Under the pieces are notes generated by a model. The model did not search any database. It was not told the origin of the DNA and saw nothing but the letters and a program-made list of their open reading frames with translations. A program made the translations under genes and the position numbers. Of a stretch of DNA of 64,000 bases, positions 24,496 to 35,889 are shown piece after piece. Numbering within the stretch: position 1 is the first letter of the stretch; each line of letters opens with the position of its first letter. This stretch comes from Cryptomeria japonica (taxonomy: Eukaryota; Streptophyta; Pinopsida; Cupressales; Cupressaceae): contig NC_081407.1 in assembly GCF_030272615.1 (NCBI RefSeq), forward strand, positions 379,641,179 through 379,705,178, read 5' to 3'.

Positions 24496-25563
24496 TAGGA
24501 TTATTAGAGTTGGCCTGGCCCATACTCATATGACCCCAAGTTTGTGAGATCAAGGTAGAGCTAGATTGATTGCTTTCGCTGAAAGTTGTGAATGCAGAGG
24601 AAGAGGAACATAGTAGAGAGGTTGGTGCAAATTTTGTCGAGATCATCAAAAGAAGAGACTGGTGTTTAGGTAGTTCTCATAATTTATATGTCGTACTGGA
24701 GTCTGCAAGCTATGACAAGAAAAGGAGAAGCTGTTGTTCTCTATGCCTCATATTCATTTCCTAACAAGAAGAATTGTAAGAAAAGATGTAGCTGTTAAGT
24801 GTGGAGATTTTGGGCATAATAATTATTGAAAGAAGCCCATTGAAGTAATTAATATGCAGCCATGGCAACAAACAACATCTGATAAAGGTATTGCAATTGA
24901 TTGATGGTGTGTTGAGTATTGTATAAGATCTGCTTTGCTATGGTGAGTTGTTTTGGTGAATCCAAGTGTTGTTTATAAGCAGTATGGCTCTAGTAATTGA
25001 TATTCATGAGTCCAAGAAGGTTGAAAAATTGCATGTCACAAAAAAAAATAGATAAGGGACATAAGTTTGTTTATGAGAACTATAGTTGTTTGAGGAGTGG
25101 AGCAAGGTAGAAGGAGTCCACAAAATTGGTCATGGTGAAGCTGTAGGTTAAAGAGGGAGAGCCTACATTGCTAGTCATTGCATGAGGTACAGGAGAGAGC
25201 AAATTAAAGATTGAAGAAGAGCCTAAAGAGCTTAGAGATTTGAAGAAATTTAATCCTAAAATAGAAAACCCAAATAAGATTGTGGGTAGTGTGAGGAAAT
25301 TTTTATAGCAGTAGCTACTAGAAAGAGCATTTTGTTTCTGTCTGAGGCCAGTAGAGCCCATTGATACTAAGATCCCCTAGCACCCGCAGTCTGACTTTAA
25401 GGAAGGTGTTGATAAAACAATTGAATCACACCTGAACCAACAATGGACTAGTAACTAAGAGGGTCAGAGTTCGTGTGAAGAGCATCCCAACAACATCATG
25501 GGATTCGCATCGTTGAAAGAGCTTAAGAATGCAATTAGAGTTCGCAGTCGAAATTAAGGGGAA

Positions 25564-25975
25564 TGTTGAAAGGAATAATTTCTCCAGATTGCAAATTGCA
25601 TGCAGTCACGTTAGGCACCACAAGAAATAAGAAAAAGGAACAGTTGGTTCCCATTTTCTCTGGCATGCACAACTATCTACAATTGGCTTTGTGTTCGGAT
25701 CTCTATCCACTGTTATGCAAACAACTAAAACATGATTTGGGTGATATTTTTTCATGCATAGTTATTTGATATTTATCTCTCTGTTTTGATCTCCTCTCCA
25801 CCGTAAAACTATTATGCCAAACAGTTAGCTTCGCATGTGATCTCTTCTATAAATAAAGGCAATGTAATACGTTTTATGGTATCAATCAATAAAAAAAAAT
25901 TAGTTTTGTATATTGTAGCATACGTTTATCTGTTTCATTTTGTTATTTTTTATTTTTCTCTGATCTATTATTTCA
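25564..25975 (+). repeat. 3' LTR of the 1.9-kb element
   Basis: It starts TGTTGAAAGG, ends TTATTTCA and is followed directly by CGAAG and the resumed kinase sequence (LADFGMAK). A purine-rich run precedes it. Confidence 0.85.
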
Positions 25976-26513
25976 CGAAGTTGGCCGATTTTGGGATGGC
26001 AAAACTTAGGGGTAGAGATTTTAGCCGTGTGCTGACCACTACAAGAGGAACGAGAGGGTACCTAGCTCCAAAAGTGGATCTCTGGTCTTCCCATCACTCC
26101 CAAGGTTGACGTCTACAATTTTGGTATGACATTGCTGGAAATCATTTCTGGGCGAAGAAATCTAGACTTAACCGTGCAAGATTCAAGTTTGTATTACTTT
26201 CCCCTGTGGGCTACAACTCAAATTATGTAGGGGGAGATGATTAATATCATGGAGGAGGGCATTGCAGAGGTGGCAGACATGGAAGAGGTGAGAAGAGCAT
26301 GTGTTGTAGCATTGTTATGCATTCAAAAGGATGAGGAAGTGAGGCCTAGTATGAGGCAAGTGGTGCAAATGTTGGAAGGAAAAATGGAGCTTCAAATCTG
26401 CAGATTAGGCTAGCACACCGAAGTGACACTAGCAGCGAGAGCGATGTCAATGGTAATGACTAGAATAATGTAAGAGGATAATGTATTCTAAAATGTAGAG
26501 GCACGTTATTTAA

Positions 26514-27814
26514 GCTTGAACTTACTTAGATGTATCTAGCATACCTATTTCAATAAATTGATGTATGTGACTATTTTATGTGTCAAATTTTTGAAAAAAT
26601 TATAAATTTTATTTCTATTTCTATTTATTTATTTATTTATTATTAAATATTAATAATTTTTTTATTTAAATGAATGTAAAATTTTAAATATTTTTTTTAT
26701 AATTTGTTTTGGATGGCTTTATGAGAGGGTTTATTGGTTAAGCTAATATTTTTCAAATATTTTTTAATTTTATATTTGCATGTGGTTGATGTGATATAGA
26801 ACTTTAGAAGGATTGGTAGGTTGTCTCATGTAAAGAATCATGTAGTTGTGTCACTTGTTAAAAAGTGTTATTAGTTTAACTTTTATTTTGGCTATAATCC
26901 ATTATATATGTACTAGATAAGCTTTACCATAAGTGATCTTAGCATCTAGTTTTTGGTTTGTCTTAAACATTTTATCATTTAAAAAATCAAAATTAAATTG
27001 TATGAGCATTATTTTTTTGTGTATAGTATAAGCTCTTTGATTTGTCTTTAAATTAAATTTATAAAAAGAACCACACTTTACTTTTATTTATATTACATTT
27101 ATTTTTTATTTCAATGTTAGTTTAATTAGGTACTCATTTTTTAACTATCACATAACTTACTAGGATAGATGTGAGTTGAATGGGTTGTATTCTTTGTACT
27201 AATTTTTTTTTTTATATTTCTATTGACATGTTTTACACTTCAAATGTTATTACAATATCCCTAAATTTGGTTGAAAATTTTAAAATATTTATATCATATC
27301 ATCATCAACTACTTATACATCTATTTTATACACTTATTATTGCATCTTCTAATTGATCAAAAAACTAGTGAATCAATTAATAGGGCTTGAATGTACTTGA
27401 GGATTTCTCAAGCATTTTATATTACCATAGCAAGTCTTACTAGTGTTTTTCAAAACTATAGGCTTGGGGCCAAAACTACAATTAAATAAAATTAGAAATT
27501 GCACATGTAGAAAGATTGAAAGTTTAAAATGAGAAATAATTTGTGAAAACCTTTACAATATAAAATTGATCTTCAATAAACAAATATTCCAAACCATGTA
27601 TAATTTCCTTCCATCCTTTGACTCCAACATTGCTTTGATACTAATGTATGCCTAGGAGTGATATTCAAATGAAATATTTATAAATAAAATGGGAAATAAA
27701 TTAGAAAATAAGTGAAGTAGGAAAAAAAACAAAAAACAAGGTGTTTCATTGATTTAATACAACAACTTTAAACATGTAATATAATTGTAAAAATAGAATA
27801 ATACAACCAAAACT
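26514..27814. other. AT-rich intergenic DNA
   Basis: This is the 3' flank of kinase relic B up to the target repeat of the LINE. It has long A/T runs and a short TTTATTTATTTATTTA array near 26620. No gene or RNA motif was recognised. Confidence 0.5.
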
Positions 27815-27830
27815 AACATCCTAACCACAA
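27815..27830. repeat. 16-bp target-site repeat of the LINE, left copy
   Basis: AACATCCTAACCACAA is identical to 35890-35905. The length of 16 bp is normal for target-primed LINE insertion and brackets the whole 8.06-kb unit. Confidence 0.9.
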
Positions 27831-27886
27831 GTATACATATTTTAGTTCCCGCTCTGCAAGTTTCAAATTTCAAACCCCTATCATTC

Positions 27887-29445
27887 ATGGTGGACTCTAC
27901 TGGTGGGGATCTTCCCCCATCGCCTACAGACCCCACTTTGGACTTTGCGATGCTGACAATGTCTGTCACATCCCCTCCTAGTCCCATAATGGATTCTCCT
28001 TCTGGTCCAGTTGTGATTCAGCTTGACGGTTCTACTTCAGAGAGCTCTCTGGTCACGCCCGTGGTTTCTGATCCTATACCCGACGTGTCAATTGTTCATG
28101 ATAAGCAAAATATAACTGAACCTCCTTCAGATAACATGAATCTTAAAGGCTAGAAAAACATGTTGGTAGGAAACACTGAGACTGTGGACCCCAACATCAT
28201 CCCCGTCTACTCACAAATTTAGGAGGAAACATCTTTAGAGCTCCCTGACATTGTTCTTGATCGTATTTTTCACAACATGGCTAATACTTTGGTGGGAAAA
28301 TTATTCTCCCTGCGCCCCGTGGTGGAGATGGTTAGAAAATGGGTCAAGGACAAATAGAAACTGAAAGGGAGTGTTTCTGTTAGCACCATGGCTGGAGCCC
28401 TCTTCCTCTTCAAATTCACTATTGAGGAGGATGTCGCTCTTGTCCTTTTTGTGGCTGCCGGTCCTATGGTCGAAACAATTTTTCCCATTGTCGATGGAAG
28501 GCTAGTTTTGACCTAGCGGCTAATTTGCAGAAAACTACTCCGATTTGGGTTCGGCTCCTGGTGCCCCCCCTTGAATACTGGGATGAGTCCATCTTTAAAT
28601 GGATTGGGAATTCCTTTGGTCATTTTGTTGGTGTTGATGAGATTACCATAACCAAATCATGCCTGGTCTATACTCATTTTTTTGTTCAAGCTACTATGAG
28701 CATGAATCTCTCCAACTTTATAACCCTCAAATTTAGGCTAGGTAGCTAGACTCAAGCCTTTGTTTATAAAAATGCCACCCTTTTCTACCAAAAAAGCCAA
28801 AAAATTGGGCATATTATTTCTCAATGCAAATCTCCGACTCCCTTGCCTCTTAAGCTCAAGAGTCTGGCCCTAGATGAAAGCCCTATGCCAAATATTCCTC
28901 CCATACATAATGGCCTAATTGTGGGGCATGTTGTGGCTCCTACTTCTGACTCAAACTTGCCTGCCCCTGTAGTTGAGGACCTGATTATGGAAGAATACCC
29001 CTTTGTTGAGAGTATTATCAACCTTCTCAAATCTCTTGCAAAGAAAGTGGATGAGGAATCTAAATTGGCCCTGAAGGAACAATGCATCTCCTCGATGGCC
29101 AGCTTGGTTTCACCGGTTGATCAACTGGAAGATGGCGAGATTGCAAGGGGCCCCATTCTTTCCCTAGAGATGGCTCACTCTCTAATGGTATTATCTCATC
29201 CCACTCCACACTAGGGTATCCCCTCTCCTATTGCTCCTAGTGTGTCATCCAACGATTGCAAGACTCCTATTGATGAGGGCTGGATTACTCAGAGACGCAA
29301 AACCAGGAATACAAAGCTTGATGTGGGGACGAACCTTAAAGTGGGTTGACCATCGCAAAGACTATCAAGATAGAAGAAAGCAGCAAGGGATATTGCCAGT
29401 GGTAGGCAGCGGACCTTGGAGACATCCATAAAAGGTAAGAAATGA
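27887..29445 (+). pseudogene. LINE ORF1: DUF4283-like and zinc-knuckle protein relic
   Basis: The frame starts at an ATG at 27887 with a Ser/Pro/Thr-rich N-terminus. It continues with a DUF4283-like block (TLVGKLFSLRPVVEMVRKWV, GALFLFKFTIEEDVALVLF, TPIWVRLLVPPLEYWDES, GVDEITITKSCLVYTHFFVQ) and a CCHC-like knuckle remnant (KIGHIISQCKSP) near 28800. ORF1 of plant L1 elements is an RNA-binding protein packaged with the LINE RNA. Stops (mostly TAG) interrupt it at 28151, 28219, 28357, 28747 and 29212, and one frame change lies near 28500. Beyond 29212 the frame stays open except for two stops, ending KGKK-TGA at 29443-29445, which overlaps the ATG of ORF2. Confidence 0.75.
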
Positions 29446-32400
29446 AGGTCCTCTAATGGAATATGAGAGGCCTCAACAACCCCAAAATGTAATACGCTTT
29501 TAAGAATTGTATTTTTTAAAATAGAATTATGGTCCTTCTCCTCTAAGAAGTTAAGATGTCTATGTCTTCGTTTTCCCTTGTTGCTGGAAAAAATTGGCCT
29601 TGTGCTAAGTTTGTTATCAGTGATGCTACTGGAGCCTCTGGCGGCTTGGTTACCATGTGGCACCCCTCCTATTTCTCTAGCAGTTTTCCCTCCTCCTCGA
29701 CCAACCTTTTTGTCTCTAAACTCACTTCCCCAATGGACTCCTACCTTCTCATTAATGTATATGACCCCAATGTCAGATCGGGTAGACTGAATCTCTGGAA
29801 TGACATAACTGCTCTTATACAAAATAATGTCAATACCCAGTGGTTGATCACGGGTGATTTCAACTCTCCTCTGATCCCCTCTGAGAAGTTGGGGGGCCTC
29901 CTGGAGTACTCTGATAGTATGACTGATGTTTCCGACTTCATTGGCAGGAGTGGGTTAATGGATGTGGAACTAACAGGGCAAAAATTTACTTGGTCCAATC
30001 TTAGGAAGGGAAAGGATATTATTAAGGTCAGACTTGATAGATTTCTCATCTCGGGCAATTGGGAAATTGGTCCCTCCTTGAAGCTCACTGCCCTCAGCTG
30101 AATGGTCTCTGATCACAACCCTCTGCTCCTTTGGAATACCATGAATGTTGTAAGGAAAAATCATCCTTTTAGGTATGAAATTATGTGGAACTCTCATCCA
30201 AAGTTTAAGGATTGCATTACAAGATGGTGGAGCACCTGCATCCCTGGCACACCTATGTTTCGGATTGCCCAGAAGCTTGATTTAGTCAAAAGGAATGTCT
30301 GGGGTTGGAATAAATATACCTTTGGGAACATCTTCAGGCAAAAAAAGGAGCTCAATAGTAAAATGACATCTATCAAAGAGTGCATTGATCAAGGTGACTT
30401 CCTTAAAGCTACCCATATGGAGGAGGTTGCTCTCTGTAGAAAATGGAAGGAAAACTCCCACAAAGAAGAACTCTACCAGAAATAGAAATCTTGGGTCAAT
30501 GGCTCAAAGAGGGTGATAAGAATACGACTTTCTTTCATAGATCTGCTATTATCCACAACCAAAGAAACCACATCTCCTCCCTCTTGGATGATAACAATCA
30601 AGAGGTCAATGATGAAGATAGTTTGGGTAGACTGACTACTAACTATTTTGCCACTTTGTTGAGGGAGGATGGTGACTCCCTACTAGGGAGGATCTTCTCA
30701 ACTGCCTCCCGCTACCCCTCTCGGTGGAAGATAACAACCTCATTTTGGCCCCTTTTTCTAAGGAGGAAGTCAAGTCCATTATTTTTTCTATGGGTTCCTT
30801 CAAAGCCCCATGTACTAATGGTTTCCCCCTGACTTTTTTCCAAGATTTATGGGATGTGGTGGGCCCTGATGTTGTTCTAGCCACTAGAGATTTTTTATGA
30901 TCTGGAAGGCTTCTCAACAATCTCAATTACACCTTCATTGCCCTTGTTCCTAAATTTTAGGAGGTGTCCAGTCTCAAGGACTTCCGGCCTATCAGTCTCT
31001 GCAACACTATTTATAAAATCTTTAGCAAAGTTCTTGTTATTAAGCTCAAACCTTTCCTGGATTCTCTGATTAGCTCTATCCAGAAAGGTTTTGTCCCAGG
31101 TAGACAGATTCTTGATGCACCCATCTTTACTCATAAGACAATTCATTCCATGGATAAGTGCCATCAGTCAGGGATGGTGCTCAAGCTTGACATCTCTAAG
31201 GCTTATGGTATCTAGTCAACTGGAACTTCCTCTTCAAAGTTATGAAGATAATGGGATTTGGAGATAAACTCATTAAACTTATTGGGGAATGCATATCTAT
31301 GGTCACCTACTCTATGCTTCTCAATGGGAGCCCCCTGGAGAAGTTTAGGGCCTCTAGAGGTCTACGACGAGGGGATCCTCTCTCCCCTTACCTTTTCATC
31401 ATCCTTGTTGAAGTGTTGGCTTCTAATTGGAACTCCATGGTTAGCAGGGGAGCTCTCCTGGGCATCAAGCCTGCCTCTATGGTGCCTCCTAATGTTTTGT
31501 AGCAGTTCGTCGATGACACTATTCTATTTGGTATCTCCTCTGTGTGGGAAGCTAAGGCTTGGAATTCCTTTCTCAACTCTTATGCTCTGGCCTTTGGTCA
31601 ACATAATAACTATGAGAAGAGCAGCATTTACTTCTTTCACACTCATGTCCAACTCCAAGATAAAGTCTGCAAAATCCTTGGTTGTCAAAGGGCCTCCCTC
31701 TCTGGCACCTACCTTGGTCTCCTTTTGACTATCAAAGATGTCTCTAATTTCTTTAGGATCTCTATCCTTGAAAGAATGCAGAAGAAGATGGCTGGCTGGT
31801 TGGAAAGGTAGATTCCTCAGTAGTGCTGGGAAATTGTAGTTGCTCACCTCCTCCCTTCAGAGGATCCCTATGTACTTCCTCTCCCTTTTTAAGATTTTCG
31901 TGGCTATGGCTACTAAGCTGGAGAATATCCAAAATACTTTCCTTTGGATGGGGATGGAACAAAAGAAGAGGCTCGCCTTGGTGGGCTAGGACAGAGTTTG
32001 TCTACCAAAGGCCATGGGCAGGTTGGGAACCCGCAAGATCTCCAGGTTCAATAAGGCCCTTATGACCAAAATTGCCTGGAGCTTTTGAATAAGGATGCAG
32101 ATTGGAGCAGGATCATCAGGGATAAATACCTAGGTAATGGGGACTTTTCCCCTATTCTAAAAGAGGAGGGCCTCCCCAGGGGTTCCAAAATTTGGAACAA
32201 CATCTTAAGCTGCACAGACCCTTTATCCCATGGTATGAGGTGGCTTATTGGAAATGGAGGGAATATTCTCTTGTAGGAGGATTGCTAGTTGGGAGAGAAG
32301 CCCCTTGCTTCTTCCCCATCCCTTAGAAGGCTCCAGGATGCTGCCAAAAGTTTATTTGGAGAAAGGGTTAGTGATTATTTCATCAACAACACTTGGAGGG

Positions 32401-33707
32401 CTTTGGAGGACTGTTGCATTGATCATCCCTTCCTCCTCCCTACTTCTAGAGATCTTTAGAAGCTTTTGGATGGCACATTCCTCCCCCTCTTTCCTAGAGA
32501 AGATAGATTCATTTAGAAGTGGGACCCTTCTGGGGACTTCTCTGTCAAAAATGCCTACAATAGCTTGCTAAGAGAACCTGATTACACCTCTATGTGGAAA
32601 AAGGTCTAGAATCCCCAACTCATTCCCAAGGTCAATTTCTTTTTGTGGACTGCTCTCCTCAACAAAATCTTGACCCAAGACAATTTGGTCAAGCGGGGAT
32701 TCCAATTTTCTAATAGATGCATCCTTTGCAAAAATGATGAGGAAAGTCCTTCTAATCTCTTCCTCTACTATGCCTTTGCTCAGGAGCTCTAGGGGATGGT
32801 CTACATCAAGCTCAATATTTGTTGGATTATGAATGACAATTTGTTAAGTTTGTCTCAAGAGTTTTGGGGCCCCTCATCCAACCCCCTTATCCAACAACTG
32901 TGGAAGCAGGTCCCTCCTCATGTGAGCTAGAGTATTTGGAAGGAAATGAACCACGGGATATTCAGGAACAAAGATACCTCTGTAGAAACTATGTTTTCTT
33001 GATTCCTAAAGTTGATTCTTGAGAATATCTTTGTTTCTAAAACCCGATTGGCCTCTAAGGCCCCCCTACCTGGGACTGGGAAATCACTACATGTTGGAAC
33101 ATCCCCCCTCGTTCTCTCTTGTTGACTTCTCTAAGAGACTCCTAAGGCAAAACACGGTCTGGTCCCCTCCGAATACACATTTCAAACACAATTTTGATGG
33201 GGCTGCCAGGGGGGTTTGGCTGCTGGTAGAGGGGTTATCAGAACACATTTGGGGGCCCTTGTTGCTGCTTATGTGGGCAACCTAATTGCTCATTCCTCTA
33301 ATCAAGCTAAAGCTATGGCCTTAGCCTGGGGAATTCATCTTGCCCTCAGCATGGGAATCAAAATTATGGACATTGAGGGTGACTCCAAGCTCATCATTGA
33401 TGTTGTCAAAGGGCGGAATAGCCTTAATTGGACCATTATGGGAACCATCAAGGACACCCTAAGGCTCATCTTCGGGCTTGATTCATTTAAAATTATGAAA
33501 GTCTACAGGGAAAGAAACAGAGTGGTGGATGCCCTGGCAGCCATTGGCCTAAATATTTCAGGTTTGAGATGTTGGAGGAGCCATAATTCCCTCTCGGCTC
33601 ATGTTAACTTCCTTCTTCAGGAAGAGAAATCTGAAATTCCTACTTCCAAGTGTTTTCCTTACTCTCCTCTCTTCCCTTGGGGTTGTCTAGAGGTATTGGT
33701 TTCATGA
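29442..33707 (+). pseudogene. LINE ORF2: endonuclease, reverse transcriptase, zf-RVT, RNase H relic
   Basis: The ATG at 29442 starts MKVL-stop-WNMRGLNNPK, the usual start of the APE-type endonuclease, which goes on with WLITGDFNSPL, LDRFLISGNWE and SDHNPLLL. The reverse transcriptase shows FRPISLCNTIYKIFSKVL, IQKGFVPGRQI, GLRRGDPLSPYLFI and the catalytic FVDDTILFG (about 31507). A zf-RVT block (32540-32800: PKVNFFLWTALLNKIL, CILCKND) and an RNase H block (33180-33580: HNFDGAARG, IEGDSKLIIDVV, NRVVDALAAIGL) follow. The protein cuts the target and copies the RNA by target-primed reverse transcription. Many stops, mainly TAG, and at least four frame changes show it is dead, but all domains are recognisable. 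Confidence 0.85.
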
Positions 33708-34019
33708 TTCAAATTATGAGAATATCCCTTTGATCTATGCTGATGTGGTGGTGATGAATGTGTTGCTTTGTTGGCAATTCATTTGGGCTTACCGCGTCAT
33801 GATGAGGTACAATTGGATTGGTAATGTGTTGGTTGCCACTAGTATTTGCTAGCTCTTCATGCCTCATAACCATGAAATTATTTCTTAAAGTGATTTCAAT
33901 TTTTCCCATGCACCCAACTTCATGTCAAACTTAATGACACTGAGCTCGCACACTTCCCATTGTCTTTTCTCGGCTTGCTTCTTGAAGGATCTCTACAATT
34001 TTCTCTGGGAAAATTTTTC

Positions 34020-35722
34020 ATGTCTAAAGAAGCTCTGTTGGTCAAGGATATGGGGGGTGAAAGAGTTAGATACAAACCAGACAGTCTAGATGATTTCAAG
34101 AATGACCCCTTGGTCTGGAATTTTTGTGTTGAAGGAGGGGTTGCCGATTTTTTGGAATGTCTGCAGGGCCATGATGAGTAGCTCTCGGCTACTTTTGCCT
34201 CCTCCTAGTTTGGGAGGCATATTTTGGTGGGCAGCATTTATTTTGATGTCTCCGAGGAAACAATTTCCCAAGCCACGAAGCTAGCCCTTGACAGACAACG
34301 CTGGAAGCACACCAGCCATGTTGCCAACAACGAAGGTCTGAAATGCTTCTTCCACAACCGGGAGGAACCTGTCAAAATCCAGGGTGGGTTTTCTTGGGAA
34401 TAGCTTAAACACCTATGGAATATGATCTTCCTTATGATCATGATGTACTTCACTCTCAAGGGCAGGCACAAGGTATTTTACTACTATCATTTGCCCCTTC
34501 TGAATCATTTTTGTAATAATGATTTGCTCTGTCTGCCCTTTTATTTATTGCATTCCATTGAAAGCTCTGTTAAAGACACTATGGACCCCAAGCATGGGGA
34601 TAAGTCACCCTACCTCCTTCACTAGGGCCTCATTTACAGGCTGTACAAATTTCATGAGGCCCTTTGCCCCCCTAGAACCTCTCGCTCTCTCAGCCCCCCA
34701 TGCCTACTCCTCAGCAACTTGTCCCCTTGTCTATGGCCTTCCCCAAATTTTTCCAGCATCCTCATGAAGGCTTTGCTATGGCCAATTTCTCCATGTCTCT
34801 TCCTTCTTATACCTCTATTGTTTCTTTATCTGTGCTCTCCCCCAGCTTGACTCTGTCCACCTCTCCCAGCGTTTCCCGCTCCTGGTCCAATGGCAAAGGC
34901 AAAACCCATATTAAATGCAAACGTATTATCTTTGATGACAATTCATCCTCTGAGGATGCTAATAATGACAATCCTCCCCCTGATACAAAGGTTAAAAGGA
35001 GATCCTCTAGATTGGCTTCTAAAAGCTTGCGCAAAAAGAAGACCCATGTGATAAAAAATATTGACTTGGAGAAGGACCCCATTGAGGACAAGGAGGGAGA
35101 GGACCCTAAAACCACTATGTGGGGCCCTAGTGAGGATGCTACGGATGTGGATATGACTAGGGACCCCATGGTTCTGAACACTATTGGTGCTGCTGGCATG
35201 GGCAATTCTAATATGCAAGCCTGGGACTCTGGTAACTTGGAATCGGATTTAAAGATGGTGAAATAGGTGATGAAATCTCTTCCCTTGATGGGCCTGGGCA
35301 ATGATATTGATTGTTTCCTTGCTGAATATGTGGCCAAGGTGATGGAGAAGACTATAGATGACATAGCTACTATGAACGCCTAGGGTGCCCCTACTTTGGA
35401 GCAAATGGTAAAGTTGCGCATGGACGTGTTGGACATCACATAGAGGATTGAGAACTTGGGCCATATGCTTGAATTGCAGGCTATCAAGGATGATGTTAAT
35501 TGGTTCAAGAGAAAGATGGAGGCCTGGGATGCCCAAATTGCGGGCCTTAACAAATTTCATCTGCATATTTTACATAGCTCGGCACTCACCCTCTCTCTGT
35601 TGAGGGAATGCACTGCGGACACGAAGGAGGATAAGCAAGAGGCTAAGGACCTGTATAAGTTCATGTCTAATGAATGGGATAGTGTCATTGATGCCACTGG
35701 GGTGCGAAAGGCATCCTTGTAG
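34020..35722 (+). pseudogene. LINE ORF3: unknown protein with basic patch and coiled coil
   Basis: This coding trace follows ORF2 after about 310 bases. From an ATG at 34020 it reads blocks DPLVWNFCVEGGVADFLECL, GSIYFDVSEETISQATKLAL, GRHKVFYYYHLPLLNHFCNN and LPFYLLHSIESSVKDTM. A Ser/Pro-rich linker (34700-34880), a Lys/Arg-rich stretch resembling a nuclear signal (KVKRRSSRLASKSLRKKKTH, near 35000), an acidic segment, and a heptad-like C-terminus (QMVKLRMDVLDI, AIKDDVNWFKRKMEAWDAQI) follow. The final stop is at 35720. In-frame stops are nearly all TAG. I do not recognise the N-terminal block as any named domain. A coiled coil plus a basic region could suit nucleic-acid-linked assembly, as in LINE ORF1 proteins, but that is a guess. 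Confidence 0.65.
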
Positions 35723-35889
35723 TTTGTTTTTGTCTTTTTTGTTGTTGTTTTTTATTTTCTAAGAATTGGTCTCTTTTTCCTGTTAGTTGTTGTCAATGTT
35801 GTTATATTGTTGTTTTTGCACTATGGTCTCGTTAATCATTTTTCTATGTAAAGGGTCAGTACCCTCATTCTCACTGCTTTTTAATCAAA
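35723..35889 (+). other. LINE 3' untranslated region
   Basis: A T/G-rich stretch of 167 bases follows ORF3 and ends AAGGGTCAGTACCCTCATTC and then TGCTTTTTAATCAAA, directly before the right target repeat. TAAAGGGTCAGTACCCTC contains the near-palindrome GGGTCAGTACCC, a possible small hairpin at the 3' end that LINE RT often recognises. Confidence 0.6.

Larger units (their letters stand above)
24066..25975 (+). mobile_element. Non-autonomous LTR element (TRIM/LARD-like, 1.9 kb) inside kinase relic B
   Basis: Two direct repeats of about 413 bases (24066-24480 and 25564-25975) start TGTTG and end TTTCA. They enclose about 1.08 kb with no gag or pol motif. The first repeat is followed by a perfect tRNA-iMet primer site and the second is preceded by AAGGGGAA. 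Flanks are TGTAG (24061-24065) and CGAAG (25976-25980); the matching position of relic C reads CGAAG, so this is a decayed 5-bp target repeat. The two LTRs differ at roughly 40 of 412 sites by hand count, the most of the three LTR pairs in the window. Structure is whole; it has no coding capacity of its own. Confidence 0.85.
22053..26513 (+). pseudogene. G-type lectin S-receptor-like kinase relic B, split by two LTR insertions
   Basis: The coding parts are lectin (22080-22430), S-locus segment (22489-22779), PAN and membrane helix (22790-23200), kinase N-lobe (23222-23567), catalytic loop HCDIKPENI (23908-24060), and activation segment to the end (25976-26513). Relative to relic A, about 57 codons holding the Cys-rich segment are missing near 22780. 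Frame changes occur near 22400 and 23390, and stop codons replace sense codons, including one after the membrane helix. The ATP-binding Lys position reads VAVRK, as in relic C. Homology with relic A ends at a shared RHVI-stop at 26511. The signal peptide is not preserved. The family is a plasma-membrane receptor kinase; this copy is dead. It shares more wording with relic C than with relic A, for example GRRNLDLTV against GGRNLDLTV. Confidence 0.85.
27831..35889 (+). mobile_element. L1-type LINE with a third coding region (8.06 kb)
   Basis: Between perfect 16-bp target repeats lie, in order, a short 5' leader, ORF1 (27887-29445), ORF2 (29442-33707), a spacer of about 310 bases, a third coding region ORF3 (about 34020-35722), and a T-rich 3' untranslated end that finishes TGCTTTTTAATCAAA. 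Because the repeats enclose ORF3, it came in with the LINE and is not flanking DNA. Plant L1 elements normally end after the RNase H of ORF2. A second, minus-strand copy at 1-4500 has the same order. Both copies carry many stops and frame changes, so neither can move on its own. The near-complete length suggests little 5' truncation. Confidence 0.85.

Noticed and set aside
33709-33909. Minus-strand frame between ORF2 and ORF3 of the LINE
   Set aside because: It is short, lies opposite the spacer and has no counterpart in the second LINE copy.
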